DNA of 64,000 bases from PALSA-505 sp035308365. GTDB taxonomy: Bacteria; Actinomycetota; Actinomycetes; Streptosporangiales; Streptosporangiaceae. The stretch lies in assembly GCA_035308365.1 (NCBI GenBank), contig DATGGU010000031.1, positions 1 to 64,000 on the forward strand, in the 5' to 3' direction. Below the pieces are notes generated by a model. The model had not been told where the DNA came from. It did no database searches and saw only the letters and a list, made by a program, of their open reading frames with translations. Each line of letters opens with the position of its first letter. The first letter of the stretch is position 1. Shown in pieces: positions 25,435-34,260 of this stretch. The position numbers and the translations under genes are program-made.

Positions 25435-26765
25435 TACCTGTCCACGCCTCCCATAACAGGGTCTAGGCTCGCCACCGCGGCGATCACGTCGGCCACCATG
25501 CCGCCCTCGCACATCGCGGCCAGCGACTGCAGGTTGGTAAACGACGGGTCGCGGAAGTGCGCCCGGTACGGACGGGTCCCGCCGGTGCTGACCAGGTGGC
25601 AGCCCAGTTCGCCGCGGGGCGACTCGATCGCCGTGTAGACCTGTCCGGACGGCACCCGGAATCCCTCGGTGACCAGCTTGAAGTGATGGATGAGTGCCTC
25701 CATGGACTCGCCCATGATGTGCGCGATGTGATCGGGCGACGGGCCGAGGCCGTCCGGGCCGAGCGCCAGCCGGGCCGGCCACCCGATCTTAGCGTCCTGG
25801 ATCATCACCGGGTCATCGTCGGGCCTGGGCCCGGTCAGCCGGTCCAGGCACTGGGCGATGATCTTCAGCGACTCGTCGATCTCGTCCATCCTGACCAGGT
25901 ACCGCCCGTACGCATCGCAGGTGTTCTGGGTGGGCACGTCGAAGGCGTAGGTCTCGTAGCCGCAATACGGCTGGCTCTTGCGCAGGTCCCAGGGCAGTCC
26001 GGTCGAGCGCAGCACCGGACCGGTGATCCCGAGCGACATGCAGCCCTGCAGGTCCAGGTAGGCGATCCCCTTGGTTCTGGCCAGGTAGGCCGGGTTGGCG
26101 TCGAGCAGGTGCCGCAGATCCAGTTGCCTGGCCGGCATCAGCTCGCAGAACTCCCCGATGTTCTTCACGGCTCCGGGCGGAAGATCCTGGGCCACCCCGC
26201 CGGGCCGGATGTAGGCATGGTTCATCCGCAGCCCGGTGATGAGCTCGAACAGGTCCAGCACCTTCTCGCGGGTCTCCAGGCAGTTGAGAAAGACCGTGGT
26301 GGCACCCAGTTCCAGGCCGAACGTGCCGATCGCCATCATGTGCGACGAGATGCGGTTGAGCTCCATCATCAGCACGCGGATGATGGAGGCCCGGTCCGGG
26401 ATTCTGTCCTCTATGCCGAGCAGGCGCTCGACGGCTAGGCAGTAGGCAGCCTCGTTGAACAGCGGAGCCAGGTAGTCCATCCGGGTGCAGAACGTGGTGC
26501 CCTGCGTCCAGGTGCGGAACTCCATGTTCTTCTCGATGCCGGTGTGCAGGTAGCCGATGCCGGCCCGCAGCTCGGTGACGCTCTCACCATCGAGTGTCAG
26601 GATCAGCCTGAGCACACCATGCGTCGAGGGATGCTGCGGGCCCATGTTGACGACCAGGCGCTCGGACCCCGGCTGGTCGCCTGCCTCGTCCGCGGCGGCG
26701 ACGATCTCGTCCCAGTCCTGGCCCGAGACGGTGTAGACGCGGCCCTCATCGGTCTGGGCGGTCAT
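25434..26765 (-). CDS. nuoD: NADH-quinone oxidoreductase subunit D
   Basis: 49-kDa-type subunit forming the quinone-binding site with NuoB, 443 aa. Typical motifs are NMGPQHPSTHGVLRLILTLDGE with the quinone-site His, GYLHTGIEKNMEFRTW and the C-terminal ESPRGELGCHLVSTGG. ATG 26765 overlaps nuoC by 4 bp. Confidence 0.96.
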   Translation of the reverse strand: MTAQTDEGRVYTVSGQDWDEIVAAADEAGDQPGSERLVVNMGPQHPSTHGVLRLILTLDGESVTELRAGIGYLHTGIEKNMEFRTWTQGTTFCTRMDYLAPLFNEAAYCLAVERLLGIEDRIPDRASIIRVLMMELNRISSHMMAIGTFGLELGATTVFLNCLETREKVLDLFELITGLRMNHAYIRPGGVAQDLPPGAVKNIGEFCELMPARQLDLRHLLDANPAYLARTKGIAYLDLQGCMSLGITGPVLRSTGLPWDLRKSQPYCGYETYAFDVPTQNTCDAYGRYLVRMDEIDESLKIIAQCLDRLTGPRPDDDPVMIQDAKIGWPARLALGPDGLGPSPDHIAHIMGESMEALIHHFKLVTEGFRVPSGQVYTAIESPRGELGCHLVSTGGTRPYRAHFRDPSFTNLQSLAAMCEGGMVADVIAAVASLDPVMGGVDR

Positions 26766-27478
26766 GCGTATGCCCTTCGCTCGTCCGGAGGCGGCACCGT
26801 GGTACCGCGGTACTCGACAGGGATGCCGCCCAGTGGGTAGTCCTTGCGCTGTGGGTGGCCCTTCCAGTCGTCGGGCATCTCGATCCTGGTCAGCGCCGGG
26901 TGACCGTCGAAGATGATGCCGAAGAAGTCCCAGGTCTCCCGCTCGTGCCAGTCACAGGTCGGGTAGATGGCGACCAGCGAGGGAACGTGCGGGTGCGCGT
27001 CGGGAACGCTGGCCTCCAGCCGGAGGCGGCGGTTGCGGCTGATCGAGACCAGATGGTAGACCGCGTGCAGCTCGCGGGTCGTGTCCTGCGGGTAGTGCAC
27101 CCCGGACACCCCGGTGCACAGCTCGAAGGCGAGCGCGGGATCGTCCCGCAGGATGCGCGCGACCGCAGGCAGCCGGTCCGGCTTGACGTGGAAGGTCAGC
27201 TCGCCCCGGTCCACCACCACCCGCTCCACCGCGTCGCCGAACTGCCCGCCGGCCGTTTCGAGCGCGGCGCCGAGAGCGTCGGCCACCTCGTCGAAATAGG
27301 AGCCGTAGGGGCGCGGCGTGGAACGCGCCGGCGGGAGCCGTACCTGCAGGCCGCCGTAGCCGGAGGTGTCACCGGTGCTCTCGGCGCCGAACATGCCGGT
27401 GCGGGTCACCTGCTCGGCCAGCCGTTCCTCCCCAGCCCTGGCCAGCAGGTTGTCTGGCGTGTCCTGGGAGCCGGTCAT
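26762..27478 (-). CDS. nuoC: NADH-quinone oxidoreductase subunit C
   Basis: 30-kDa subunit of the connecting module, 238 aa. The C-terminal signature WHERETWDFFGIIFDGHPALTRI and DDWKGHPQRKDYPLGG is clear. The N-terminal ~45 residues are poorly conserved in type, as is usual in actinobacteria. It overlaps nuoB and nuoD by 4 bp each. Confidence 0.95.
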   Translation of the reverse strand: MTGSQDTPDNLLARAGEERLAEQVTRTGMFGAESTGDTSGYGGLQVRLPPARSTPRPYGSYFDEVADALGAALETAGGQFGDAVERVVVDRGELTFHVKPDRLPAVARILRDDPALAFELCTGVSGVHYPQDTTRELHAVYHLVSISRNRRLRLEASVPDAHPHVPSLVAIYPTCDWHERETWDFFGIIFDGHPALTRIEMPDDWKGHPQRKDYPLGGIPVEYRGTTVPPPDERRAYA

Positions 27479-28047
27479 TGGGCTGCTCCCGTGACCTGGT
27501 GGTTGGCGTGGGCGCTGATCAGCGGCAGCCGGCGCAGCCGGGCGCGCTCCAGTTCAGTGATCTCCTTCTGCCGGTGTGGGCCCAGCTTGATGTTCTGGAT
27601 CTTGTCGTGCAGCTTGAGTATGGCGTCGAGCAGCATCTCCGGCCGCGGTGGGCAGCCAGGCAGGTAGATGTCCACCGGAACGACGTGATCGACGCCCTGC
27701 ACGATCGCGTAGTTGTTGAACATGCCGCCGCTGGAGGCACACACGCCCATGGAGATGACCCACTTGGGGTCGGACATCTGGTCGTAGATCTGGCGGAGCA
27801 CCGGGGCCATCTTCTGGCTGACCCGGCCGGCCACGATCATCAGGTCGGCCTGCCTCGGCGTGGCCGAGGCGCGCTCCATGCCGAACCGGGCCAGGTCGTG
27901 CCGGGGACCGCCGGTCGACATCAGCTCTATGGCACAACAGGCCAGGCCGAAGGTGGCCGGCCAGACGGAGTACTTACGGGCCGCCCCGGCCAGCTTCTCG
28001 ACGGTGGTGAGCAGGACCCCGCTCGGCAGCTTCTCTTCCAGACCCAT
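27475..28047 (-). CDS. nuoB: NADH-quinone oxidoreductase subunit B
   Basis: Binds cluster N2, the direct donor to menaquinone; 190 aa. The ligands are the tandem cysteines of FGLACCAIELM, the Cys of GVCASSGGMF and that of YLPGCPPRPE. ATG 28047 is two bases downstream of the nuoA stop. The frame runs further upstream antisense to nothing useful, so the short start is preferred. Confidence 0.96.
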   Translation of the reverse strand: MGLEEKLPSGVLLTTVEKLAGAARKYSVWPATFGLACCAIELMSTGGPRHDLARFGMERASATPRQADLMIVAGRVSQKMAPVLRQIYDQMSDPKWVISMGVCASSGGMFNNYAIVQGVDHVVPVDIYLPGCPPRPEMLLDAILKLHDKIQNIKLGPHRQKEITELERARLRRLPLISAHANHQVTGAAQ

Positions 28048-28049
28048 GG

Positions 28050-28409
28050 CTAGTCCCACTCCAAACCGCCGCGCCGCCATACGTAGGCGAACGCGACAAG
28101 GACGGTCACGATGAACAGGACCATTTCGACCAGCGCGAAGATGCCGAGCTTGTCGAAGGCCACCGCCCACGGATAGAGGAAGATGATCTCGATGTCGAAG
28201 ACGATGAACAGCATCGCCGTCAGGTAGTACTTGATGGGGAACCTGCCACCGCCGAGCGCCTGCGGTGTCGGCTCGATGCCGCACTCGTAGGACGACAGCT
28301 TGGCCCGGTTCCACCGCTTCGGGCCCGCGATCGCGCCCATGCCGACGGAGAAGCAAGCGAACACCGCGGCGAGCACGCCGAGCACGATGATTGGCACGTA
28401 GAGGCTCAT
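28050..28409 (-). CDS. nuoA: NADH-quinone oxidoreductase subunit A
   Basis: First gene of the nuo operon, a 119-aa three-span membrane protein with the conserved YECGIEP motif and the FDIEIIFLYPWAV helix. The operon follows the reductase gene by only 47 bp, so it may be co-transcribed with menG and the reductase. Confidence 0.96.
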   Translation of the reverse strand: MSLYVPIIVLGVLAAVFACFSVGMGAIAGPKRWNRAKLSSYECGIEPTPQALGGGRFPIKYYLTAMLFIVFDIEIIFLYPWAVAFDKLGIFALVEMVLFIVTVLVAFAYVWRRGGLEWD

Positions 28410-28456
28410 CGGCGCCTGCCCCTTTCCATACTCTGGCTTTCCATGCCCTCGCCCGC

Positions 28457-30022
28457 TCAGGCCGCGGGCGTCAGCCTGGACATCGCGTTGATCACCCGGT
28501 CGGCAGCGTCGCCGCCCTGGGGGTCGGTGAGGTTCGCCAGCAGCTTCAGCACGAATCGCATCGCAGTCGGCCTGCGCAGGCCGTGCCTGGTCGCGAACTT
28601 CATCAGCTCGGGGCGGCCAATCGCCTGCACGAACAGGCGCCCGAGCGTGTAATAGCCGCCGTAGGCGTCCTTGAGCGCCTGCGGGTAGGTGTACAGCACG
28701 CGCTCCGCACCCTGCCAGGTCGGCCGGGAGAGCGCCTGCGTGATCACCCTTGCGGCAATTTCGCCGGACTCCATCGCATAGGCGATGCCCTCGCCGTTGA
28801 ACGGGTTCACCATGCCACCCGCGTCACCCGCGAGCAGCAGGCCCTTAGTGTAGTGGGGGGTCCGGTTGAACCCCATGGGCAGGGCGGCGCCCTGCACCGG
28901 CTGGGTCCGGTTGTCCTCGGTGAACCCCCAGGACGGCGGCATTCCGGCCAGCCACCGGCGCAGCAGCGCCCGGTAGTCGGTGTTCCGGAAGGCCGCGCTG
29001 GTGTTCAGCAGCCCGAGCCCGACGTTGCTGGTCCCGTCCCCCATGCCGAAGATCCAGCCGTACCCGGGCAGCAGCCGGTCACCATCCCAGAGTTCGAGCC
29101 ACGATTCGAGGTAGTCATCGTCATGCCGGGGACTGGTGTAATAGGTGCGCACGGCCACGCCGAGCGGCCGGTCGTCCCGCTTGCGCAGGCCCATCGCCAC
29201 CGACAGTCTCGATGAGTTGCCGTCGGCGGCGACGACCAGGCGCGCCCGGTAGGTGCGCTGGGCGCCGGCCGCACCGCCGCTGCTCCCGGGTGGCCCGCTC
29301 TGCCTGGCGACCACGCCGGTTATCCGCCCGGTCCGGTCGTCCAGGACCGGGCCGGTGACGTTCATTCCCTCGATCAGCCGCACTCCGGCCTTCTGTGCGC
29401 TGCGCGCCAGGGTCTCGTCGAAGTCGAGCCGGTTGCGGACCAGCCCGTAGCCGGGGTAGCTGGTCAGATCCGGCCAGGGCAGTTCGAGCCGGACGCCGCC
29501 GCCAATGATCCGCAGGCCCTTGTTCGGCAGCCAGCCATCCTGCTTGTCCACCGCGATGCCCATGCCCACGAGGGCCTTGACGGCGCGCGGAGTCAGCCCG
29601 TCACCACATACCTTCTCCCGCGGAAAATTGGTCTTCTCCAGCAGCAGCACGTCCAGGCCGGCCTTGGCCAGGTACGAAGCGGTCGTCGAGCCCGCCGGCC
29701 CCGCGCCGACGATGATCACGTCCGCTTCATCGGTGATGCCGTGACCCGGCTGGTGCGCACTCCCGGTGCGCGCGTGAAGGGATTGCCCAGGGGGTTCCGG
29801 GGGGGTCTCCCCCCGGGCAGGTACCGCGGGCCCCGGCGACGCTGGCCGAGGGCCAGCGAGCATGGTCCGCTGCCCGGCGGGGGGCTCCGGGGGGGTCTCC
29901 CCCCGGGCAGATACCGCGGGCCCCGGCGAAGCTGGCCGAGGGCCAGCGAGCATGGTTCGCTGCTCGGTCACGGGCCTCATTGGGTAGTCCTGGTTAACGC
30001 TCCGGCTTGTGAACCGCTTCAC
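28457..30022 (-). CDS. Geranylgeranyl-reductase-family flavoprotein (MenJ-like menaquinone reductase)
   Basis: FAD-dependent reductase with DVIIVGAGPAGSTTASYLAK (Rossmann dinucleotide fold), EKVCGDGLTPRAVKAL typical of the GGR family, and GLLLAGDAGGMVNPFNGEGI for FAD. Next to menG and nuo it probably saturates one or more isoprene units of menaquinone, as MenJ does in mycobacteria. Oddly, the N-terminal ~95 residues are not family sequence: they contain a perfect-register 30-residue duplication (QRTMLAGPRPASPGPAV..., twice). This is encoded antisense to two copies of a hairpin repeat at 29791-29960. Start is GTG 30022 (GGAAAG five bases before) or ATG 29980 (AGGA seven bases before), giving 521 or 507 aa; no start lies between the repeats and the fold. 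Confidence 0.85.
   Translation of the reverse strand: MKRFTSRSVNQDYPMRPVTEQRTMLAGPRPASPGPAVSARGETPPEPPAGQRTMLAGPRPASPGPAVPARGETPPEPPGQSLHARTGSAHQPGHGITDEADVIIVGAGPAGSTTASYLAKAGLDVLLLEKTNFPREKVCGDGLTPRAVKALVGMGIAVDKQDGWLPNKGLRIIGGGVRLELPWPDLTSYPGYGLVRNRLDFDETLARSAQKAGVRLIEGMNVTGPVLDDRTGRITGVVARQSGPPGSSGGAAGAQRTYRARLVVAADGNSSRLSVAMGLRKRDDRPLGVAVRTYYTSPRHDDDYLESWLELWDGDRLLPGYGWIFGMGDGTSNVGLGLLNTSAAFRNTDYRALLRRWLAGMPPSWGFTEDNRTQPVQGAALPMGFNRTPHYTKGLLLAGDAGGMVNPFNGEGIAYAMESGEIAARVITQALSRPTWQGAERVLYTYPQALKDAYGGYYTLGRLFVQAIGRPELMKFATRHGLRRPTAMRFVLKLLANLTDPQGGDAADRVINAMSRLTPAA
29791..29960. repeat. REP-like two-hairpin element, tandem pair inside the reductase gene
   Basis: Two copies at 29791-29870 and 29881-29960 with a period of 90 bp. 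Each has a G-run/C-run stem (TCCGGGGGGGTCTCCCCCCGG-like), a linker with ACCGCGGGCC, then a second stem GCTGGCC-GA-GGGCCAGC and a conserved GCGAGCA tail. The period is a multiple of three, which keeps the reductase frame open. The same element recurs at 58064, 60574 and 61682. Confidence 0.85.
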
Positions 30023-30043
30023 AAGTACTTTCCGTTTTGCAGT

Positions 30044-30784
30044 CTAGACCGTCTGCCCAGCCTCCCGGCCGTCCGCCGGGGGGTTAATGGCCAGGTGCAC
30101 GGCGACGACGCCCATCGTCAGCCTGCGCCATCGCACGGCCGACCAGCCAGCCTCCCGTATCTGGCCGGCCAGTTGCTGCCCATCGGGCCATGCCTTGATC
30201 GATTCGGCCAGGTAGGCGTAGGCGGCCGTGTTCCGTGACAGGGTACGGGCCACGCTGGGCAGCGCGACGGCCAGCGCCCAGTCGTAGAGCGCGTCCAGGG
30301 CCCGGACCTTGAGGTGGCCGAACTCGCAGACCACCAGGCGGCCGCCGGGCCTGGTGACGCGGCGCATCTCGGCCAGTGCGGCCGCCGGGTCGGTCACATT
30401 GCGCAGCCCGAACGAGATCGTCACCGCGTCGAACACACCGTCGGCGAACGGCAGCCTGAGTGCGTCGCCGGCCACGAAACCGACGGTGCCGGGCCCGTCG
30501 CCGGGCGGCCTGTGCGCGCCCACCCGGAGCATGCCGAGCGAGAAGTCACACGCCACGCACGCCGCACCCGCTCCGGTCAGGGCGCGCGACGAGGCGCCCG
30601 TGCCGGCGGCCAGGTCCAGCACGCGATCACGAGGGCCCGCACCGACAGCGGCCGCCACCACGCGCCGCCACCGCCGGTCCATGCCCAGCGAGAGCACGTC
30701 GTTGAGCAGGTCGTAGCGGTCGGCTACGCGGTCGAACATCGCCGAGACCTCGCCCGGCCGCTTGTCGAGGTGGGCGCGGACCAT
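30044..30784 (-). CDS. menG: Demethylmenaquinone methyltransferase
   Basis: Class I SAM methyltransferase (UbiE/MenG family), 246 aa, that methylates demethylmenaquinone. SAM motif I is VLDLAAGTGASSRAL, followed by GDALRLPFADGVFDAVTISFGLRNV and RPGGRLVVCEFG. The N-terminus MVRAHLDKRPGEVSAMFDRVADRYD is typical. The frame is open for another 158 codons upstream, but ATG 30784 matches the family start. It is probably the first gene of a menG-reductase-nuo transcription unit. Confidence 0.93.
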   Translation of the reverse strand: MVRAHLDKRPGEVSAMFDRVADRYDLLNDVLSLGMDRRWRRVVAAAVGAGPRDRVLDLAAGTGASSRALTGAGAACVACDFSLGMLRVGAHRPPGDGPGTVGFVAGDALRLPFADGVFDAVTISFGLRNVTDPAAALAEMRRVTRPGGRLVVCEFGHLKVRALDALYDWALAVALPSVARTLSRNTAAYAYLAESIKAWPDGQQLAGQIREAGWSAVRWRRLTMGVVAVHLAINPPADGREAGQTV

Positions 30785-31244
30785 GCAGCCCACCCTATGG
30801 GTTGGGCGAATGCCGCGTGCCAGATGGGGCCGGGCCGGGAGCAGCCTGGTCGGCGGCCGATCCGATTCGGCCATTCGGCAGCCGCGTGGCGGCTGACTCT
30901 GGGTAAACTCGCGAATGCACAAACATCCTGCCCCCAGATCCGGCCTGGGCACGGTTTCCACATCGGGCACCATCTGATGTGAACCTCTTACGGGAGCAGG
31001 CCGTCTTGTTTTCATAGTGAAAGCTCCGGGAACAACCCGGTAGATCTCGGTGGAACGGGCGGTTAAGAGCGCGGAGACGTATGGCCCAGGGTCGGGGTGA
31101 TACCGTGCGATTTCTGGGTAGAGCAGCCTCCATCGCGCAGGCAGAAAGAGGTTGGCGGTCTGCTTTGGAAACGATGGCCGGTACGCCAGTGTGGCCGCCT
31201 TACGCGTCGGAGCTTGCGCAAGAGGCCGGGTCGTGCGTCCCAGA
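30785..31244. other. Spacer between menG and the polysaccharide locus
   Basis: No convincing gene in this stretch; open frames here lack coding bias and have no start signals. At 31104-31127 the sequence CGTGCGATTTCTGGGTAGAG closely matches the right flank of the inverted-repeat element that follows (GGCGCGATTTCCGGGTAGAA), so it is probably a partial extra copy. The spacer holds the divergent promoters for menG and the locus, but I could not fix their boxes. Confidence 0.4.
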
Positions 31245-31455
31245 GCGTCGTGCAACACCGCATCGCGGGTGCGGGCCCAGCGGCCCTGCGCGGGCGGTCA
31301 AGCCCAGGAGCGCATCCCATACCGCGGCGCGAGTGCCTGCACGAACGATCGGGCAATGTCCCGGCCAGAGCGACCCGGCAGATCGTGCGGGCGGCGCAGA
31401 TCGGGTTGAGCACAGTCAGGGGCACCACAACCAGGCAGCAAATTTTGCATGGCGC
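31245..31455. repeat. Inverted-repeat intergenic element, copy 1
   Basis: The left arm GCGTCGTGCAA (31245-31255) and right arm TTGCATGGCGC (31445-31455) pair with two mismatches. Inside the left arm is a small hairpin, CCGCATCGCGGGTGCGG, and before the right arm is ACCAGGCAG. Copies 2 (38511-38612) and 3 (44770-44806) share these parts. It lies 60 bp before the start of the next gene. Confidence 0.7.
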
Positions 31456-31514
31456 GATTTCCGGGTAGAACACAGTGGATTCACCGGCCTGAACTCGTCA
31501 GCCGGCCAGGTGAT

Positions 31515-32816
31515 ATGAGCGTGGACAGTACTCCTGACATCACGGTCGCGCGGCATGATCCGTACGGGGTGCCCGCAGATGATGTGGCCGCGAGTCAGGA
31601 GTGGCTGGCGTGCCTGCGGGAAACTTGTGACCTGCTCTGGCCACCGCCGGCCGAGGTCACCCTGGATGTCGATGGGGCCGGCTGGCCGGGCCGGCGGCAC
31701 GCCGCGCGGCAACCGGACAGCGTGTTCGCATTGATCCCGGCACTGCACCGGCCGCCGCTGCTGGTGCCCACCGACCGCCGGTCCGCGGCTGCCGCGGTCC
31801 GCCACTACAGCGCGACCAGGTCGCCGGCCGCCCGGCTGTATGTCAGGGTGCTGGCTGCGGGCCTGGCCAGCGGCCTGGGCCGGATACTGCTGCGCGGCAA
31901 GGTCTGGGTGGACGCTCCTACCGGGGCGGACACCATCGAGCGGTACCTGCGATCGGTGATGTCGCCCGACGTGCGGGTCAGCATCGAACTCGGCCGCGCC
32001 CGCGCCAACCGCAAGCCCGTACTGCAGATACTCAGCGGCTCGGGGGAGGCCGTCGGGTTTGCGAAGATCGGTGTCAATCCGCTCACCAGCAGCCTGGTCC
32101 GGGCCGAGTACGAGTCGCTCGAGCGGCTGAGCAAGGCGGGGCTGCGGGAGATCGCCATACCCGAGGTGCTGCACTACGACACCTGGCATGACCTGGACGT
32201 GCTCGTGCTGAGCGCGCTCCCGGCGTGGCGCCCCCGCCGTCCGCTCCCCGCGACACGGCTGGCCGCGGCCATGGCCGAGCTGGCCAGGGTCGACGGGCTG
32301 CACAGCGAGCCCCTGGCCGGCGGCAGGTACCTGCGGCGGCTCAGCTCCCGGCTCGCCTCCGCCGACGAAGGGCCCGAGCACACCGCCCTGGTGCAGGCGC
32401 TGGAGGTGGTCGCCGCCCGGGCGGACAGCGCGATACTGACCTTCGGCTGCTGGCACGGGGACTGGGCGCCGTGGAACATGGCCAACACCGGCCGCGGGCT
32501 GCTGGTGTGGGACTGGGAGCGGTTCACCGGCGGTGTGCCGCTCGGTTTCGACGCCCTGCACTACTGGCTGCAATCCGAGGTGGGGATGAGCAGGCGCGAT
32601 CCGAGGACCGCGGCGGCCGCCTGCCTGGAGCGCGCACCGCAGTTGCTCGGCTCCTTCGGGATTCCCGCCAGGGATGCCCAGCTCACAGCGGTTCTTTACC
32701 TGGCCGACCTGGCCACGCGGTACCTGGTCGACCGGCAGGCTCAGGCCGGGGCGCGGCTCGGCGCTCCGGGTACCTGGCTGATCCCGGCCATCATCAGCAA
32801 GCTGGACCGACTGTGA
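31515..32816 (+). CDS. Phosphotransferase-fold (APH/kinase-like) protein
   Basis: A 433-aa protein whose C-terminal half has the aminoglycoside-phosphotransferase-type catalytic loop CWHGDWAPWNMA (His-Gly-Asp...Asn) and the metal-binding LVWDWERF. An N-terminal ~130 residues are not recognised. It probably phosphorylates a small molecule or sugar, but the substrate is unknown. ATG 31515 follows AGGTGAT; the frame opens earlier at 31449, but that would overlap the right arm of the upstream repeat. It is the first rightward gene of the polysaccharide locus. Its 3' end including the stop is duplicated just downstream. Confidence 0.7.
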   Translation: MSVDSTPDITVARHDPYGVPADDVAASQEWLACLRETCDLLWPPPAEVTLDVDGAGWPGRRHAARQPDSVFALIPALHRPPLLVPTDRRSAAAAVRHYSATRSPAARLYVRVLAAGLASGLGRILLRGKVWVDAPTGADTIERYLRSVMSPDVRVSIELGRARANRKPVLQILSGSGEAVGFAKIGVNPLTSSLVRAEYESLERLSKAGLREIAIPEVLHYDTWHDLDVLVLSALPAWRPRRPLPATRLAAAMAELARVDGLHSEPLAGGRYLRRLSSRLASADEGPEHTALVQALEVVAARADSAILTFGCWHGDWAPWNMANTGRGLLVWDWERFTGGVPLGFDALHYWLQSEVGMSRRDPRTAAAACLERAPQLLGSFGIPARDAQLTAVLYLADLATRYLVDRQAQAGARLGAPGTWLIPAIISKLDRL

Positions 32817-32847
32817 CCACCAGCAAGCTGGACCGACTGTGACGTCC
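32796..32847. repeat. 26-bp tandem duplication of the gene 3' end
   Basis: AGCAAGCTGGACCGACTGTG begins at 32796 and again at 32822, period 26. The first copy encodes SKLDRL and the stop; the second is outside the gene. This is the same pattern and the same period as at the livG 3' end. Confidence 0.9.
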
Positions 32848-33157
32848 AGGCACCGCCATGACCTGCCAGAACAGGCCCAGCCAGGACTTTTTACGTTTAA
32901 CCGGCGAATCAGCTTCCGTTCGTTTACGCGTCCACTACTGTGGCGTATGTTGGCGTAACGCACGCACGCGCGCGCATCGGTGGGGGATGCCGCATCGGCT
33001 ACAGTGTCCGCGGACAGGGCAGGATTTCTTGCGGATATGTTCCACATTTCATGCTTATCCGGGAAGCGGGGCCACTAGCGCTTGCCGCTCGGCATAAGGT
33101 GATGCCGCATGCAGAGTGCCGTTCACGCCACCGTCATCACCGCAGGAGGATGATCTC
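32848..33157. other. Non-coding spacer before the first sulfotransferase
   Basis: No gene is apparent. The spacer contains a direct repeat TGGCGTATGT/TGGCGTAACG (32941-32960) followed by an 18-bp alternating purine-pyrimidine run of CA/CG steps (32959-32976). The last part carries a clear AGGAGG at 33144-33149 for the next gene. Confidence 0.4.
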
Positions 33158-34099
33158 GTGACTGTGGGCGAGAAGACCGAGGAAGCACTCGGCGATTGGG
33201 CAGTCAACACCTATCCGACCTGGCCGAGCTGCGGAGATCACGACACGCTGCTCCGGCGGGTGGCGCACTGGGGCGTGGTGACGGCGGGCAAGCCCACCGC
33301 GCGCGCACGGATGCTGCCCAGCTTCCTGATCGTGGGCGCCGAACGCGGCGGCACCACGTCCATGTACTACTACCTGAGCCAGCACCCGGCCCTGTTCAGC
33401 TCCATTCTGCCCAAGAAGGAAGTGCATTTCTTCGATCTGGCCTACCACCGCGGGCTCGGCTGGTACCAGGCGCACTTCCCGCTGGTCGCCCGCGCGCGCC
33501 TGGTCACCCGGGGCACCGGCGTGGCGCCGGCAGCCTACGAGGGCAGCCCGTACTACATGTTCCACCCGCTGGCCGCCGAGCGGATCAACCGCGACCTGCC
33601 GGGCGTGCGGGTAATCGCCCTGCTGCGTGACCCGGTGGAGCGGGCCTACTCCGCACACTCCAACCAGTTCGGCATGGGTCACGAGAAAGAGCCGTTCGAG
33701 CGGGCGCTGGAACTCGAAGACGCCAGGCTCGCCGGTGAGCAGGAGCGCCTGGCCAGCGACCCCACCTATTACAGCCGCAGGCACTGGCTGTTCTCCTACC
33801 GCACCCGGGGCCACTACATCGAGCAGCTCGAGCGCATGGAGCGGGTCTTCGGCCGGGAGCGGATGCACGTCATCGACAGCGGCGACTTCTTCGCCGACCC
33901 GCAGACCACATACCACCAGACCCTCGACTTCCTTGGCATCCCCCGCCTGGGCAATCCAACGTTCACGCCCAAGAACGGCCGGACCCGCTCGCCGATGCCC
34001 GAGTCGCTGCGGGCCTCGCTGGAAGAGCACTACCGCCCCTACGACGAGCGCCTCGCCGTCTGGCTGGGCCGCGAACCGAGCTGGCGCCGCGGAGACTGA
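33158..34099 (+). CDS. Sulfotransferase (paralogue A)
   Basis: A 313-aa cytoplasmic PAPS-dependent sulfotransferase of the heparan-sulfate/bacterial carbohydrate type. The 5'-phosphosulfate loop is FLIVGAERGGTTSMYYYL (about residues 56-73) and the 3'-phosphate site is ALLRDPVERAYSAHSN (about 150-165). KKEVHFFD contains the expected Lys/His of the active site. GTG 33158 has AGGAGG eight bases upstream; an ATG at 33116 has no site. It is closely related to the proteins at 39854 and 51614, sharing the C-terminal WLGxEPSWR ending. By neighbourhood the acceptor is probably a lipid-linked or extracellular glycan under assembly. Confidence 0.88.
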   Translation: MTVGEKTEEALGDWAVNTYPTWPSCGDHDTLLRRVAHWGVVTAGKPTARARMLPSFLIVGAERGGTTSMYYYLSQHPALFSSILPKKEVHFFDLAYHRGLGWYQAHFPLVARARLVTRGTGVAPAAYEGSPYYMFHPLAAERINRDLPGVRVIALLRDPVERAYSAHSNQFGMGHEKEPFERALELEDARLAGEQERLASDPTYYSRRHWLFSYRTRGHYIEQLERMERVFGRERMHVIDSGDFFADPQTTYHQTLDFLGIPRLGNPTFTPKNGRTRSPMPESLRASLEEHYRPYDERLAVWLGREPSWRRGD

Positions 34100-34260
34100 C
34101 CAACCCGGGGCTTTCCATGGCGGGCCATGCTGCACACCGGTCTTCGGCCAGTTTCGCCGGTCCTCACGAAGTATTCGCCCGGTGGGACGGCCCCCGGAAC
34201 CCCGGTGTGACGGCTGCGCCCGCCAGGTTATTTTCGAAGAGTGTTGTTGAGGGGCCAGGA

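Noticed and set aside
29791..29960. The tandem hairpins at 29791 considered as a CRISPR-like array
   Set aside because: Two 90-bp copies with no unique spacers; related single copies lie elsewhere. This is a REP-like repeat.
31081..31518. A 145-codon frame in the spacer before the phosphotransferase-like gene
   Set aside because: It spans the inverted-repeat element and has no homology-like pattern or coding bias; the hairpin structure explains the sequence better.
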